Notes: generated by a model from the sequence alone, not told the origin. DNA of 64,000 bases from Bacteroidales bacterium UBA1189 (GCA_002309805.1 DBYJ01000015.1:18009-82008), one strand, 5' to 3'; positions 8,423 to 17,553 are shown, numbered from the stretch's first letter. Made by a program: numbers and translations.

Positions 8423-10441
8423 TTACGCCTCACCTATCATCTTGAGGAACTGCTGTTCGTCCACCAGCGGAATGCCGAGTGAGGCTGCTTTCTCCCGCTT
8501 GGCAGGACCCATATTCTCGCCAGCCAGCACAAAGGAGGTCTTCGAAGAGATAGACGACACGTTCGTCCCTCCGTGACGTTCGATGAGAGCCTTATATTCC
8601 TCGCGGCTATGTTGTTGGAATACGCCGCTGATGACGATGGACTGACCTTTCAGAGCATCCGAAGACGGAGTGTTGTCTGCATCTGAATCCGTCAAGGCAA
8701 ACTGCAAGCCAGCCTCGCGCAGGCGTGCGACAAAGGTGCGGTTACGCTCATCGGCAAAGAAACGAATAACGCTCTGGGCAATCTTCGTGCCTATTTCGGG
8801 CACGGCTGTGAGTTCATCCAAACTGGCAGCAGCCACAGCATCCATGCTGCGGAAAGCATGTGCCAACGTCTTGGCCACGGTCTCTCCCACAAACCGGATG
8901 CCTATGGCAAAGAGTACGCGCTCAAAAGGTACGCTGCGCGAAGCGGCTATGCCGTGAACGATGTTCAACGCAGACTTTTGCCCCATACGGGGCAGGCGAC
9001 TGACATCCAGCGCACGCAAGCCGTAAAGGTCGGCAGCATCGTGTATCAGTCCCGCACTCCACAGGAGGTCAACGGTTTCACCTCCCAGGCCGTCGATATT
9101 CATAGCCTTACGACTGACGAAATGCTCGATACGTCCCTTCAATTGTGGAGGACAACCAGAATCGTTCGGGCAATACCACGCAGCCTCACCCTCGAACCGC
9201 ACGAGCGGAGTGCCGCATTCGGGGCAGCGCGTCACCATCCGCACCTTGTCGCCCAGCATCATGCCGCGGCTGGCCACATCCACCGCCGTTATCTTGGGAA
9301 TAATCTCGCCCCCCTTCTCCACATAGACCATGTCGCCGATATGAAGGTCGAGGGCCTGCACAAAGTCGTCGTTATGCAGCGTAGCCCGACGGACAATGGT
9401 GCCGCTCAGGGGCACAGCATCAAAGTTGGCGACGGGCGTAACGGTACCCATGCGGCCCACCTGATAAGTGACGCTACCCAGTCGCGTCAAGGCCTGCTCG
9501 GCCTTGAATTTGTAAGCAATTGCCCAACGGGGAACCTTAGCCGTATAGCCCAACAGCTCCTGCTGGCGCACACTATTCACTTTCAGCACAACGCCATCAG
9601 TAGCCACAGGCAAATTCTTCCGTTCGGTATCCCAACGGTTAATAAACGCCATCACCTCTTCCAGCGTATGGCACTTCTGCATAGCATCCGACACCTTAAG
9701 TCCCCAACTGCGGGCTGCCTGAAGATTCTCATAATGTCCATCCGTTGGCAGTTCATCAGAAAGCAGATAATAGAGATAGGCATCCAGCTGACGGCGAGCC
9801 ACTTCGGCAGGCGAGAGAAGCTTCAAGGTTCCGCTTGCTGCGTTACGGGGATTGGCAAACAGCGGTTCTTCGTTTGCCTCACGCTCTGCATTGAGACGCT
9901 CGAAAGAAGCCCACGGCATCAGCACCTCGCCACGAATCTCAAATTCATCGGGCCATCCCTCGCCACGCAGCGTAAGGGGAATGCTGCGGATGGTACGCAC
10001 ATTGGCCGTCACGTCATCGCCAAGCACGCCATCCCCTCGCGTCACCGCACGGACAAGGCGTCCCTCTTCGTAAATGAGTGAAATGGAAAGCCCGTCGAAC
10101 TTCAGTTCGCAGCATATCTCAAACGGCTCCCCGCCAAGGCCCTGCTGCACGCGACGATAGAAGTCCTCCACCTCACTACGGCTGTATGTATTCGCCAGCG
10201 ACAGCATAGGGTGAGCATGCTCTACCTGCTGGAAGCCTTCACTTCCCAAATCACTTCCCACCCGCTGCGAAGGGCTGTTCGGGTCAAACAGTTCGTGATG
10301 GACTGCCTCTAAATCCTGAAGGCGGCGCATCTTCTCATCGAATTCCTGGTCGCTGATGGTAGGGGCATTGAGGACATAATAGTTGTAGTTATGTCCATTC
10401 AGTTCATCCCTCAAAGCCAATATCTCTTCTCTCTCCGTCAT
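8423..10441 (-). CDS. ligA: NAD-dependent DNA ligase (LigA)
   Basis: Seals nicks in replication and repair using NAD+. At 672 residues it is of normal length. Domains in order: Ia (NYNYYVLNAPTISDQEFD), adenylation domain with the nucleotidyl Lys114 in CELKFDGLSI, OB fold, a four-Cys zinc finger (CPECGTPL with WYCPNDSGC near residue 405-430), helix-hairpin-helix repeats (NIDGLGGETVDLL onward) and a C-terminal BRCT domain (residues ~590-672). All key residues are present. Its start lies 23 bp after the end of the acyl-ACP synthetase fusion gene, so the two are probably co-transcribed. Confidence 0.98.
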   Translation of the reverse strand: MTEREEILALRDELNGHNYNYYVLNAPTISDQEFDEKMRRLQDLEAVHHELFDPNSPSQRVGSDLGSEGFQQVEHAHPMLSLANTYSRSEVEDFYRRVQQGLGGEPFEICCELKFDGLSISLIYEEGRLVRAVTRGDGVLGDDVTANVRTIRSIPLTLRGEGWPDEFEIRGEVLMPWASFERLNAEREANEEPLFANPRNAASGTLKLLSPAEVARRQLDAYLYYLLSDELPTDGHYENLQAARSWGLKVSDAMQKCHTLEEVMAFINRWDTERKNLPVATDGVVLKVNSVRQQELLGYTAKVPRWAIAYKFKAEQALTRLGSVTYQVGRMGTVTPVANFDAVPLSGTIVRRATLHNDDFVQALDLHIGDMVYVEKGGEIIPKITAVDVASRGMMLGDKVRMVTRCPECGTPLVRFEGEAAWYCPNDSGCPPQLKGRIEHFVSRKAMNIDGLGGETVDLLWSAGLIHDAADLYGLRALDVSRLPRMGQKSALNIVHGIAASRSVPFERVLFAIGIRFVGETVAKTLAHAFRSMDAVAAASLDELTAVPEIGTKIAQSVIRFFADERNRTFVARLREAGLQFALTDSDADNTPSSDALKGQSIVISGVFQQHSREEYKALIERHGGTNVSSISSKTSFVLAGENMGPAKREKAASLGIPLVDEQQFLKMIGEA

Positions 10442-10464
10442 TTTTACTTATTCTTTAACCCATA

Positions 10465-12960
10465 TCAATAGAGTGCATCCTCAATTCTGTTCATCACTTC
10501 GTCGCAAAGAATGTCATACGTCTTTTCCAAAGGAAACACGGGCGGGAGGAACGTAACTTCCACCGGCACCCGTTTGGGAAGGTGACGCCCCTTCGGCATC
10601 GCCTTGTAGGCACCACTAATAGCCACGGGAACAATGGGTACATTAAGTTCGCGGCTCAGGATGGCAAACATTTTCTTGAAAGGACCCAACGCCCCGGTAG
10701 TGGTACGCGTTCCTTCGGGGAATATAATGACACGCCCGCCGCGCTTCAGCACTTCGCCCAACGTCTGGATGCTCTCCTTCAGGTTCTTATCATCTATCAC
10801 AATGACGTTGTTGTGCCGTGCCATGAATTGAGCAAAACGGTTCCTCACATGGTCGCGTTTAGCAAAGAAATAAGTCCCTGAAAGCAACTTTCTGGAGAGA
10901 AACGAAATCACAAAGATACCATCGAAATAGCATTGGTGATTCGGTGCCAGGATGAACGGCCCGTCCTCCGGCAAGTTTTCCATTCCACTTCCCTTCAAGT
11001 GGAAATACGCACGGCTGAGCCCACGTCCCAAAAAGGCAAGAACATGAGTGAGCCAGCCAGCTCGAGGGAGCACCGCGTTACTAGTGTTCTCGTGAAGCAG
11101 AGTAGCCCAGTCGGCCTTCTCTACCTCTACGCGTGTTTTGGTTTCTCCGACAAACGCAGCTAGTTCCCTTACATCACGGAACAAGGACAGACGTTCTGCC
11201 GTCAACGTTATGCCGAATGTCTGCTCAATGAACGATTGCAGTCCCACCTTATCCAAAGAGTCCAAGGCAAGATCCGTTTCCAAATTGTCTGAAGGATGTA
11301 CTTCAACGCGTTTCTCCTCCTCAATATACTGTTTTATGATGCGATACTCTTCTGACGCAGGAGCATCATCAGACGTCTTATGACGAGTTTCCGGAACAGA
11401 AGAGGAAAGCAGCTCCGGCAGTTTATAACGTTGCAGTTTTTCCATACGGGTACGGGGTAGTTCGCCATGCACCACACGCACGCTCAACACCCGTTTGTAA
11501 GGTTCCGTCCCGCTATTGTATGGTTCGATAACCTCACGTTTCAACGTCTGCTCCAACTCCTCGTCGCTCTTCCCTTTGGCCCATTGCTCATCAGGCACGA
11601 TGATGGCACATAGTTTGTCGCCATCAGGACAGACGCCCACCTCTTTCACCTTATCCTCGTGGCGCTCCAGTTTCTGCTCTATCTCTGTGGGATTGACGTT
11701 TTTTCCATTGGAGAGGACGATGATTTCCTTCGTACGTCCTGTAATGAAGATACGTCCATCCTCGCGAATGGTTGCAAGGTCTCCCGTGTGGATAAAGCCA
11801 TCAGCATCTATCACTTCGGCCGTTTCCTCTGGACGATTGTAGTAGCCCTGCATCACATTCGGCCCTTTTGCACACAACTCTCCATCCACAAGTTTCACCT
11901 CCACGCTGGGCATAGCCTTGCCCACGCTTCCCGGCACCAAATCGTCTGGGCGGGTAAACGAGATGACTGGAGCCGTCTCCGTCATCCCATAGCCATCAAG
12001 CAGATCTAGTCCCAACGTCTTCATACCGGCAGCCACCTCAACAGGCAGAGCCGCTCCGCCATTCACGCAGAACTCCAGATGCCCGCCTAACTTCTTCTGA
12101 ACAGCCTTGAACACAAAACGTGAGAAGCGCAGACTATCCACCCGTTCGCAAAAACGGAAAAGGAAACGTGTGATAGCTGAGGCATCAATCTTTCGCTTTA
12201 TACCATTATAGATTATCTGCCACAAGCGCGGCACACCCACAATGATATGAACCTCGCCCGTCTGCAAAGTGGCCATGATGTCCGGTGCAGCCATTGAAGG
12301 ACAAATGATAACCCCTGCTCCCAACATCATCGGCGCCACCAACGTGCCCAACAAAGGCAGCACATGGTGGAGAGGCAGCAATATCAGGGTGCGGGCCTCG
12401 CTGTGATAGATGCACACTTCCTCAGAAACAGAACGTACATTGGCAAACATATTGCGGAACGAAAGCATTACGCCCTTGGGTGTTCCCGTTGTTCCGGAGG
12501 TGTAGCAGATTAGCGCAGTACGTTCTTCATCCCGAACAAATAACTGATCCAAACGAACCGCTGGATCATCCAAAACCTCCGGATTATCTTTAAGAGCCGA
12601 ATCCTCCAGCTCGTCAATCACCAGAAGCGTGGTAGCTGTTCCAGCCTCAGCAATAGCACGACGCATGACATCAGCCGTCCGCGCCGATACCCAAGCCCGT
12701 TCGGGCTGGCAATCCCGCAAGATGTATGCCACATCTTCAACGGTACTCATGGCATCCACAGGTACAGCTATCCCTTCGCAAAACCAGACAGAAAAAATGG
12801 CATATATCCAGCCCGTACGGTTCTCGCTGAAGATGACAGTCTTTTCTTTCGCATGCTGACCAGACACATGGGCAAAGTGCTGTATGTGTTGTTGCATTTC
12901 GGAGAAACTAATTCTCTTGTCGCTTGCGATAATGGCTGTCTTATTATAGTCTGTAATCAT
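10465..12960 (-). CDS. Acyl-ACP synthetase / ACP / 1-acylglycerol-3-phosphate acyltransferase fusion
   Basis: 831 residues with three modules. Residues ~1-530 are an AMP-forming acyl-CoA/ACP synthetase (ICYTSGTTGTPKGVML, GYGMTETAP, HTGDLATI, GRTKEIIVLSNGKNV). Residues ~545-615 are an acyl-carrier domain with the phosphopantetheine Ser in DLALDSLDK. Residues ~640-831 are a PlsC acyltransferase (NHQCYFDGIF, a H-x4-D motif, and FPEGTRTTTG). The protein should activate a fatty acid, hold it on its own ACP and acylate a lysophospholipid: phospholipid repair or salvage, analogous to enterobacterial Aas but with a built-in ACP. The PlsC part has no strong membrane anchor, so it is probably peripheral. 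Divergent from trmD. Confidence 0.92.
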   Translation of the reverse strand: MITDYNKTAIIASDKRISFSEMQQHIQHFAHVSGQHAKEKTVIFSENRTGWIYAIFSVWFCEGIAVPVDAMSTVEDVAYILRDCQPERAWVSARTADVMRRAIAEAGTATTLLVIDELEDSALKDNPEVLDDPAVRLDQLFVRDEERTALICYTSGTTGTPKGVMLSFRNMFANVRSVSEEVCIYHSEARTLILLPLHHVLPLLGTLVAPMMLGAGVIICPSMAAPDIMATLQTGEVHIIVGVPRLWQIIYNGIKRKIDASAITRFLFRFCERVDSLRFSRFVFKAVQKKLGGHLEFCVNGGAALPVEVAAGMKTLGLDLLDGYGMTETAPVISFTRPDDLVPGSVGKAMPSVEVKLVDGELCAKGPNVMQGYYNRPEETAEVIDADGFIHTGDLATIREDGRIFITGRTKEIIVLSNGKNVNPTEIEQKLERHEDKVKEVGVCPDGDKLCAIIVPDEQWAKGKSDEELEQTLKREVIEPYNSGTEPYKRVLSVRVVHGELPRTRMEKLQRYKLPELLSSSVPETRHKTSDDAPASEEYRIIKQYIEEEKRVEVHPSDNLETDLALDSLDKVGLQSFIEQTFGITLTAERLSLFRDVRELAAFVGETKTRVEVEKADWATLLHENTSNAVLPRAGWLTHVLAFLGRGLSRAYFHLKGSGMENLPEDGPFILAPNHQCYFDGIFVISFLSRKLLSGTYFFAKRDHVRNRFAQFMARHNNVIVIDDKNLKESIQTLGEVLKRGGRVIIFPEGTRTTTGALGPFKKMFAILSRELNVPIVPVAISGAYKAMPKGRHLPKRVPVEVTFLPPVFPLEKTYDILCDEVMNRIEDALY

Positions 12961-12990
12961 TTTTTACAGTATCCAATTCCAAATTTGCGA

Positions 12991-13029
12991 CAAAAGTAGC
13001 ACATTTTTTTGAAAAAAGCACTACTTTTG
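12991..13029. promoter_or_regulatory. Symmetrical divergent promoter region between the synthetase fusion and trmD
   Basis: CAAAAGTAG (12991-12999) and CTACTTTTG (13021-13029) form a perfect 9 bp inverted repeat. Each arm supplies a TACTTTTG -7 box directed outward: the left one toward the gene starting at 12960, the right one toward trmD at 13052. The -33 boxes are not canonical and would overlap in the 21 bp between the arms. Confidence 0.5.
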
Positions 13030-13051
13030 CAAATCAAAATAGATTTTTACG

Positions 13052-13729
13052 ATGCGCATTGACATACTCACCGTACTGCCTGAGATGATAGAGGGATTCT
13101 TCAATTGCTCCATCATGGCGCGGGCCCAAAAGAAGGGACTGGCGGAAATCGTCATCCACAATATCCGCGACTACACGACCGACAAGCACCACAAGACGGA
13201 CGACTATCCCTTTGGAGGTAGCGCTGGTATGGTGATGAAAATCGAACCTATAGACCGCCTTATCACCAAACTGAAAAGCGAGCGTGAGTACGACGACGTC
13301 ATTTTCACTTCACCCGACGGCGAACGTTTCGACCAACGGATGGCTAACAGTCTGAGCCTCTGCAACAACCTCATCATCCTTTGCGGGCACTTCAAAGGAA
13401 TAGACTATCGTGTACGAGAGCACCTCATCACCCGCGAAGTGAGTATTGGCGATTATGTACTGACAGGCGGCGAACTGGCTGCCGCTGCTATTGCCGACGC
13501 GACTGTGCGGCTCATACCAGGCGTGTTGGGCGACGTAGGCTCGGCGCTTGACGACTCCTTCCAAGACGGACTGCTCGACCATCCCGTCTATACCCGCCCA
13601 GCCGACTACAAGGGATGGTGCGTGCCCGAGATTCTGCTCTCTGGCAACGAAGCGCTCATCCGTGAATGGGAGCTGAACCAACAGATTGCCCGCACGCGCC
13701 GCCTTCGCCCCGACCTGCTGAAAGATTAA
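13052..13729 (+). CDS. trmD: tRNA (guanine-N1)-methyltransferase (TrmD)
   Basis: Methylates G37 next to the anticodon in tRNAs such as tRNA-Leu, -Pro and -Arg, preventing +1 frameshifting. 225 residues with the SPOUT trefoil-knot signatures: MRIDILTVLPEMIEGFF at the start, DYPFGGSAGMVMKIEPI, LCGHFKGIDYRVRE, SIGDYVLTGGELAA in the SAM-binding knot, and DHPVYTRPADYKGWCVPEIL. In many bacteria trmD sits with rpsP-rimM-rplS; here it stands alone, ending 5 bp from the convergent GH123-like gene. Confidence 0.97.
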   Translation: MRIDILTVLPEMIEGFFNCSIMARAQKKGLAEIVIHNIRDYTTDKHHKTDDYPFGGSAGMVMKIEPIDRLITKLKSEREYDDVIFTSPDGERFDQRMANSLSLCNNLIILCGHFKGIDYRVREHLITREVSIGDYVLTGGELAAAAIADATVRLIPGVLGDVGSALDDSFQDGLLDHPVYTRPADYKGWCVPEILLSGNEALIREWELNQQIARTRRLRPDLLKD

Positions 13730-13734
13730 CGCAG

Positions 13735-15381
13735 TTATTTTAGTTTCCAGAGTTCAGCCTCAGCCTTTCGGACGACTGCGGCAGCATCGGTATCGTCAAC
13801 ATAATTGTTGCCGGCGAAGGGCGCGAGAATGGCATCGAGTTTCTTCTGGACTGAAGGAGAGCCCTCGGCACGCAGGATGCGGATTTTCTCGAAGTCCTGT
13901 ATGCCCTGCACAAGGCGTTCGAAGCGGATGCTGCTGCCCGTGGGATAGACCAGAAAACAGTCGCCACTATACCAAGAGCCGAAACGGGTATCGGCACAAG
14001 GGTCTTTCATCCAACTATTGTATGCCCAGCGCAGGTAGCCGTCGAAACCCAGCGCGGCAGCATGCAGCCCGATGAAAGCCGATTCGGCAGGCGGCGAGAA
14101 GGTGAACGTGTTGGGGCGGTCGGGCGAACAGCAGGTGTAGAACGTGGTACGCAACCCATCGGCACGTCGCTGGGCAGCAGCTTCGGCAGGCACATTTACG
14201 TGACGATAGCCCAGACTGATGTCGTACATCATCGACACCACCTCAGGCGAATAGTTGACGGCGCCCTCAATACGGTAGCCCGGATCGGCGCGTCGCAAGA
14301 CTTCCCATGCTGCACGCAGCTGATCCATAGGGCGCTCGTCCATAGCGATACAGGTCTTCCCGAACCATCCTTTTGCCTTCAGGTGACGTGCAAAGTCGGT
14401 AAGGAACGGCAGTATAAAGTCCTCGTAAGCCTTCTCGCCCGGGCGGCAGGCAAACGTCTGCAACGTGCTTGACGCCAAATCGAAATACTCGAAGCGATAG
14501 CCCCAAGGGACGATGGTGTAGCAGTCGATCTGCTCCGTCACGCCGCACGACATCATGAACTCTACCCAACGGTCGAAGACCGTATAGTCGTACGTCCACG
14601 TACCGTCGATGCTCTTCATCTTCACAATCATGCTCTCGAAGGGGTCGTACGTCTGGCTGTTCCACGGATGCTGTATGATGCTGGCGGTTATCACCTTTCC
14701 GCCGGCCTCGGCATACCGTTCCATAATGGGGCGCATACGCTCGAAGTGCTCCTTGCTCCAGAGCGGAACGTTGAAGTAACGGGCGACGGAATAGGGGTTC
14801 TGCCAGAGGTCGAGGTGGAACTTCCAGTCCTTCGGCTCGGGCAGCACGCGATTGGCAACGGTAAGCCTGACGGGCAGGCTCAATGTCGTGCCGCCGAACG
14901 AAACGCTCACCGTACCCCGATATTTCCCCGGCGCAGCATCACGCGGCACGCGGATGTCGAGCCACACGGGGCACGTGGTATTAGCCTCCACGTGGCACGT
15001 CGGCTGGGGGTCGAGCCGATCGGCAACGATGCACGAGTCCTTGTGCAGCTTGCCGTAGCCGTCAGCCATCACGTAGCGCACGAAGTAGCGCCGGATGCAA
15101 TCTGACTGGATGACATTCTTCCCGCTCGTCAAATCGCTAACGCTGAGCGTAAGCTCTCCGTCCTTGGGCGCCGAGAATACGGCCTGCGCACTTACCCTCT
15201 CCCCACGCCAAGCACGCAGATCGGGACTTTGCAAAATCTTCGGAACATAGAGAGATTCGTGTTGCTCATAGCGAACATCCGTTGAGCCCCAGGTAAATAC
15301 GGGGTAATCCGTCTGCCCAAAGGCAGGCACACACATCACCAGCGACACGAGCTGGAATAGCAATGATAATCTATTCTTCAT
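13735..15381 (-). CDS. Exported GH123-like (DUF4091) glycoside hydrolase
   Basis: 548 residues with a signal peptide (MKNRLSLLFQLVSLVMCV, cleavage after AFGQ). After an N-terminal beta-sandwich (residues ~40-180) comes a TIM-barrel of the GH123/DUF4091 type. The adjacent Asp-Glu pair in IAMDERPMD (around residue 347) corresponds to the substrate-assisted catalytic pair of GH123 N-acetyl-beta-galactosaminidases, and a C-terminal part includes LRWAYNSW. Expected to release beta-linked GalNAc-type sugars from host or dietary glycans in the periplasm; the specificity is inferred. A -7-like box (TATCTTTG on the minus strand, 15441-15434) lies about 55 bp upstream. Confidence 0.82.
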   Translation of the reverse strand: MKNRLSLLFQLVSLVMCVPAFGQTDYPVFTWGSTDVRYEQHESLYVPKILQSPDLRAWRGERVSAQAVFSAPKDGELTLSVSDLTSGKNVIQSDCIRRYFVRYVMADGYGKLHKDSCIVADRLDPQPTCHVEANTTCPVWLDIRVPRDAAPGKYRGTVSVSFGGTTLSLPVRLTVANRVLPEPKDWKFHLDLWQNPYSVARYFNVPLWSKEHFERMRPIMERYAEAGGKVITASIIQHPWNSQTYDPFESMIVKMKSIDGTWTYDYTVFDRWVEFMMSCGVTEQIDCYTIVPWGYRFEYFDLASSTLQTFACRPGEKAYEDFILPFLTDFARHLKAKGWFGKTCIAMDERPMDQLRAAWEVLRRADPGYRIEGAVNYSPEVVSMMYDISLGYRHVNVPAEAAAQRRADGLRTTFYTCCSPDRPNTFTFSPPAESAFIGLHAAALGFDGYLRWAYNSWMKDPCADTRFGSWYSGDCFLVYPTGSSIRFERLVQGIQDFEKIRILRAEGSPSVQKKLDAILAPFAGNNYVDDTDAAAVVRKAEAELWKLK

Positions 15382-15604
15382 AGTGGTTTATGGTTTTACA
15401 TGGGTACTTTTCACGCTATCACATTTACTGCAGCAAAGATAATGCCTTTTCTTCAGACATACAACAAAACTCCCCTGAAAGTGAAAAAAAGCATTTTCCC
15501 ACGAATGCATCCCATATTTAAATAAAGTATAGCTCTCCTACCCCTTATCCCTATTCAGCGTATGATTTCCAAAGACGAAACGAACGGGAAACAATACTTT
15601 ATAA

Positions 15605-15670
15605 GTTGCTCAACGCGTTGGGTAACGTTGCTCAACGCGTTGGGTAACGTGTATCAACGCGTTGAGCAAC
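15605..15670. repeat. Array B: three 22 bp direct repeats with a palindromic core
   Basis: Units at 15605-15626, 15627-15648 and 15649-15670. The first two are identical; the third is GTGTATCAACGCGTTGAGCAAC. Each contains the palindrome CAACGCGTTG. They sit in the 514 bp gene-free stretch 15382-15895, which also holds the GH123-like gene's upstream region and the gdhA promoter; I see nothing else there. Confidence 0.9.
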
Positions 15671-15789
15671 CCAATAAGGCTTACGAACAGACAAATAGTG
15701 CTATGTATAAACCGGAGGAAGCAGGAAACTGCATATTCACATCAATATTACAATTTCTATTATTTTTGATAAAAAAAGTTTCGATTTGT

Positions 15790-15820
15790 TTTGCAGATTC
15801 AATTTTTAGCAGTAATTTTG
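15790..15820 (+). promoter_or_regulatory. gdhA promoter
   Basis: TTTG (15790-15793), 19 bp, TAATTTTG (15813-15820): a textbook Bacteroidetes -33/-7 pair, about 75 bp before the gdhA ATG, leaving a 5' leader of roughly 70 nt. Confidence 0.7.
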
Positions 15821-15895
15821 CAGCGAAATTAGAAAGAAGTTAATTTGCCGAAAGGCATAAAACTGAATAAAAACATTCTAATAGGTATTAGTCAT

Positions 15896-17230
15896 ATGAA
15901 AGCAGAAGAAGTACTTGCTCAGTTGAAAGAGCGTTTTCCCGGCGAGCCGGAGTATTATCAGGCAGTAGGTGAGGTCCTCCGTACCATCGAGGACGAGTAC
16001 AACCGTCACCCCGAGTTTGAAGAAACCAATCTGGTGGAGCGTCTGTGCATCCCCGATCGTATCGTGCAGTTCCGCGTGACCTGGACGGACGATGCAGGGC
16101 GCGTGCGCACCAACATGGGCTACCGCATCCAGCACTCGAATGCCATTGGCCCGTACAAGGGTGGTATCCGCTTCCACGCTTCGGTGAACCCAAGCATCCT
16201 GAAGTTCCTCGCCTTCGAGCAGACGTTCAAGAATTCGCTCACCACCCTGCCTATGGGCGGTGCCAAGGGCGGCTCGGACTTCAGCCCGAGAGGAAAGAGC
16301 AAGAACGAGGTGATGCGCTTCTGCCAGGCCTTCGTTACCGAGCTTTGGCGCAACATTGGCCCTGACACGGACGTTCCTGCCGGCGATATCGGCGTGGGAG
16401 GACGCGAAGTGGGCTTCATGTTCGGTATGTACAAGAAACTGACGCGCGAATTCACAGGAACCTTCACCGGCAAGGGACGCGACTTCGGCGGCTCGCTCAT
16501 CCGTCCTGAGGCTACGGGCTACGGCAACGTCTACTTCCTTCAGGAGATGTTGAAAACGCGTGGCGAAGACGTGAAGGGCAAGAGCGTACTTATCTCCGGC
16601 GCAGGCAACGTGGCTCAGTACACAGCCGAGAAGGTCCTGCAGCTGGGAGGCAAGGTGCTCACCATGAGCGACTCCGATGGCTACATCTACGACCCCGACG
16701 GCATCGACCGTGCGAAGCTCGACTACATCATGGAACTCAAGAACGACTACCGCGGACGTATCAAGGAATATGCCGACAAATACGGCTGCAAGTATGTCGC
16801 TAAGGCTCGTCCTTGGGGCGAGAAGGCCGACATCGCCCTGCCCTGCGCTACGCAGAACGAAATCAACGGCGACGAGGCCCGCACGCTGGTTGCCAACGGC
16901 GTTATTGCCGTCAGCGAAGGCGCCAACATGCCCTCAACTGCTGAAGCCGTGAGCGTGTTCCAGGAAGCCCGCATCCTCTACTGCCCGGGCAAGGCCTCTA
17001 ACGCAGGCGGCGTAAGCGTCAGCGGATTGGAAATGAGCCAGAACTCAGAGCGCCTCAGTTGGAGCGCCGAAGAAGTGGATCGTCGTCTGCACGAAATCAT
17101 GTGCAACATCCATGCCTCGTGCGTCAAGTACGGACGCCAGCCGGACGGCTACATCGACTACGTGAAGGGCGCCAACATCGCCGGCTTCATGAAGGTCGCC
17201 CGTGCCATGATGGCTCAGGGAATTGTGTAA
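15896..17230 (+). CDS. gdhA: NADP-type glutamate dehydrogenase (GdhA)
   Basis: Reductively aminates 2-oxoglutarate to glutamate, the main ammonium-assimilating reaction at high ammonium in gut Bacteroidetes. 444 residues, the usual length of the hexameric enzyme. Visible: GYRIQHSNAIGPYKGGIRFH in the substrate site, the catalytic Lys region LPMGGAKGGSDF, DVPAGDIGVGGREVGFMFG, and the dinucleotide fold from VLISGAGNVAQYTAEK. The ATG at 15896 is preferred over the upstream in-frame TTG at 15845, because the family starts with MKAEEVL-like sequence. A hairpin terminator follows (17295-17331), so the gene is monocistronic. Confidence 0.97.
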   Translation: MKAEEVLAQLKERFPGEPEYYQAVGEVLRTIEDEYNRHPEFEETNLVERLCIPDRIVQFRVTWTDDAGRVRTNMGYRIQHSNAIGPYKGGIRFHASVNPSILKFLAFEQTFKNSLTTLPMGGAKGGSDFSPRGKSKNEVMRFCQAFVTELWRNIGPDTDVPAGDIGVGGREVGFMFGMYKKLTREFTGTFTGKGRDFGGSLIRPEATGYGNVYFLQEMLKTRGEDVKGKSVLISGAGNVAQYTAEKVLQLGGKVLTMSDSDGYIYDPDGIDRAKLDYIMELKNDYRGRIKEYADKYGCKYVAKARPWGEKADIALPCATQNEINGDEARTLVANGVIAVSEGANMPSTAEAVSVFQEARILYCPGKASNAGGVSVSGLEMSQNSERLSWSAEEVDRRLHEIMCNIHASCVKYGRQPDGYIDYVKGANIAGFMKVARAMMAQGIV

Positions 17231-17294
17231 TCACTAAGGAATAAGAAATAAACCATAGCAAAACATATATCATTATTTCTTCGTAAGCATGTTG

Positions 17295-17331
17295 ATGGAG
17301 CCCGACAGCGATGTCCGGCTCCATGTTTTTT
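17295..17331 (+). terminator. Rho-independent terminator of gdhA
   Basis: ATGGAGCCCGACA and TGTCCGGCTCCAT form a 13 bp stem with one mismatch and a GCGA loop, followed by GTTTTTT. It lies 64 bp after the gdhA stop. Confidence 0.8.
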
Positions 17332-17475
17332 AGGCTGCTGTTTGGAAATACGCAAATTAATTTGGTATTTCACTCACCTTGCACTATCTTTAATCCCCTT
17401 CGGGGGTTTTAGGTAGGCTGCGGCTCGGAAATACTCAAATAAATTTGGTATTTCACTCGCTTTGCAATATCTTTG
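17331..17475 (+). repeat. Duplicated ~62 bp promoter module before the TPP riboswitch
   Basis: Two copies offset by 83 bp: 17331-17392 and 17414-17475. Both read TAGGCTGC, then GGAAATAC, then AATTTGGTATTTCACTC, then TTGCA and TATCTTT. The downstream copy ends in an intact TATCTTTG; the upstream copy ends TATCTTTA, with a damaged last base. A small hairpin (CCCCTTCGGGGG) lies between them. Confidence 0.85.
17444..17475 (+). promoter_or_regulatory. Promoter of the thiamine uptake operon
   Basis: TTTG (17444-17447), 20 bp, TATCTTTG (17468-17475). Transcription would begin about position 17481, immediately before the riboswitch aptamer. Confidence 0.7.
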
Positions 17476-17485
17476 CAGCCGAATA

Positions 17486-17553
17486 TCGCATAGGGGTGCC
17501 ACGAGGCTGAGATTATACCCTTGAACCTGATGCGGATAATACCGACGTAGGAA
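17486..17553 (+). promoter_or_regulatory. TPP (THI-box) riboswitch
   Basis: The conserved thiamine pyrophosphate aptamer core is present in order: AGGGGTGCC, GGCTGAGA, ATACCC, TTGAACCTGAT, GCGGATAATACC, GACGTAGGAA. The aptamer ends directly at the ATG (17554) of the TonB receptor, and its 3' end supplies the ribosome-binding site AGGAA. A P1 stem could pair CAT (17489-17491) with the start codon itself. This predicts control of translation initiation: TPP binding would hide the ribosome-binding site and shut off thiamine uptake. No separate terminator hairpin is seen. Confidence 0.95.

Noticed and set aside
8858..10081. 407-codon open frame antisense to ligA
   Set aside because: The opposite strand encodes a complete LigA with catalytic Lys and zinc finger; the frame is a by-product of codon bias.
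15562..15843. 93-codon open frame before gdhA
   Set aside because: It consists of array B and the gdhA promoter region; no ribosome-binding site or domain.
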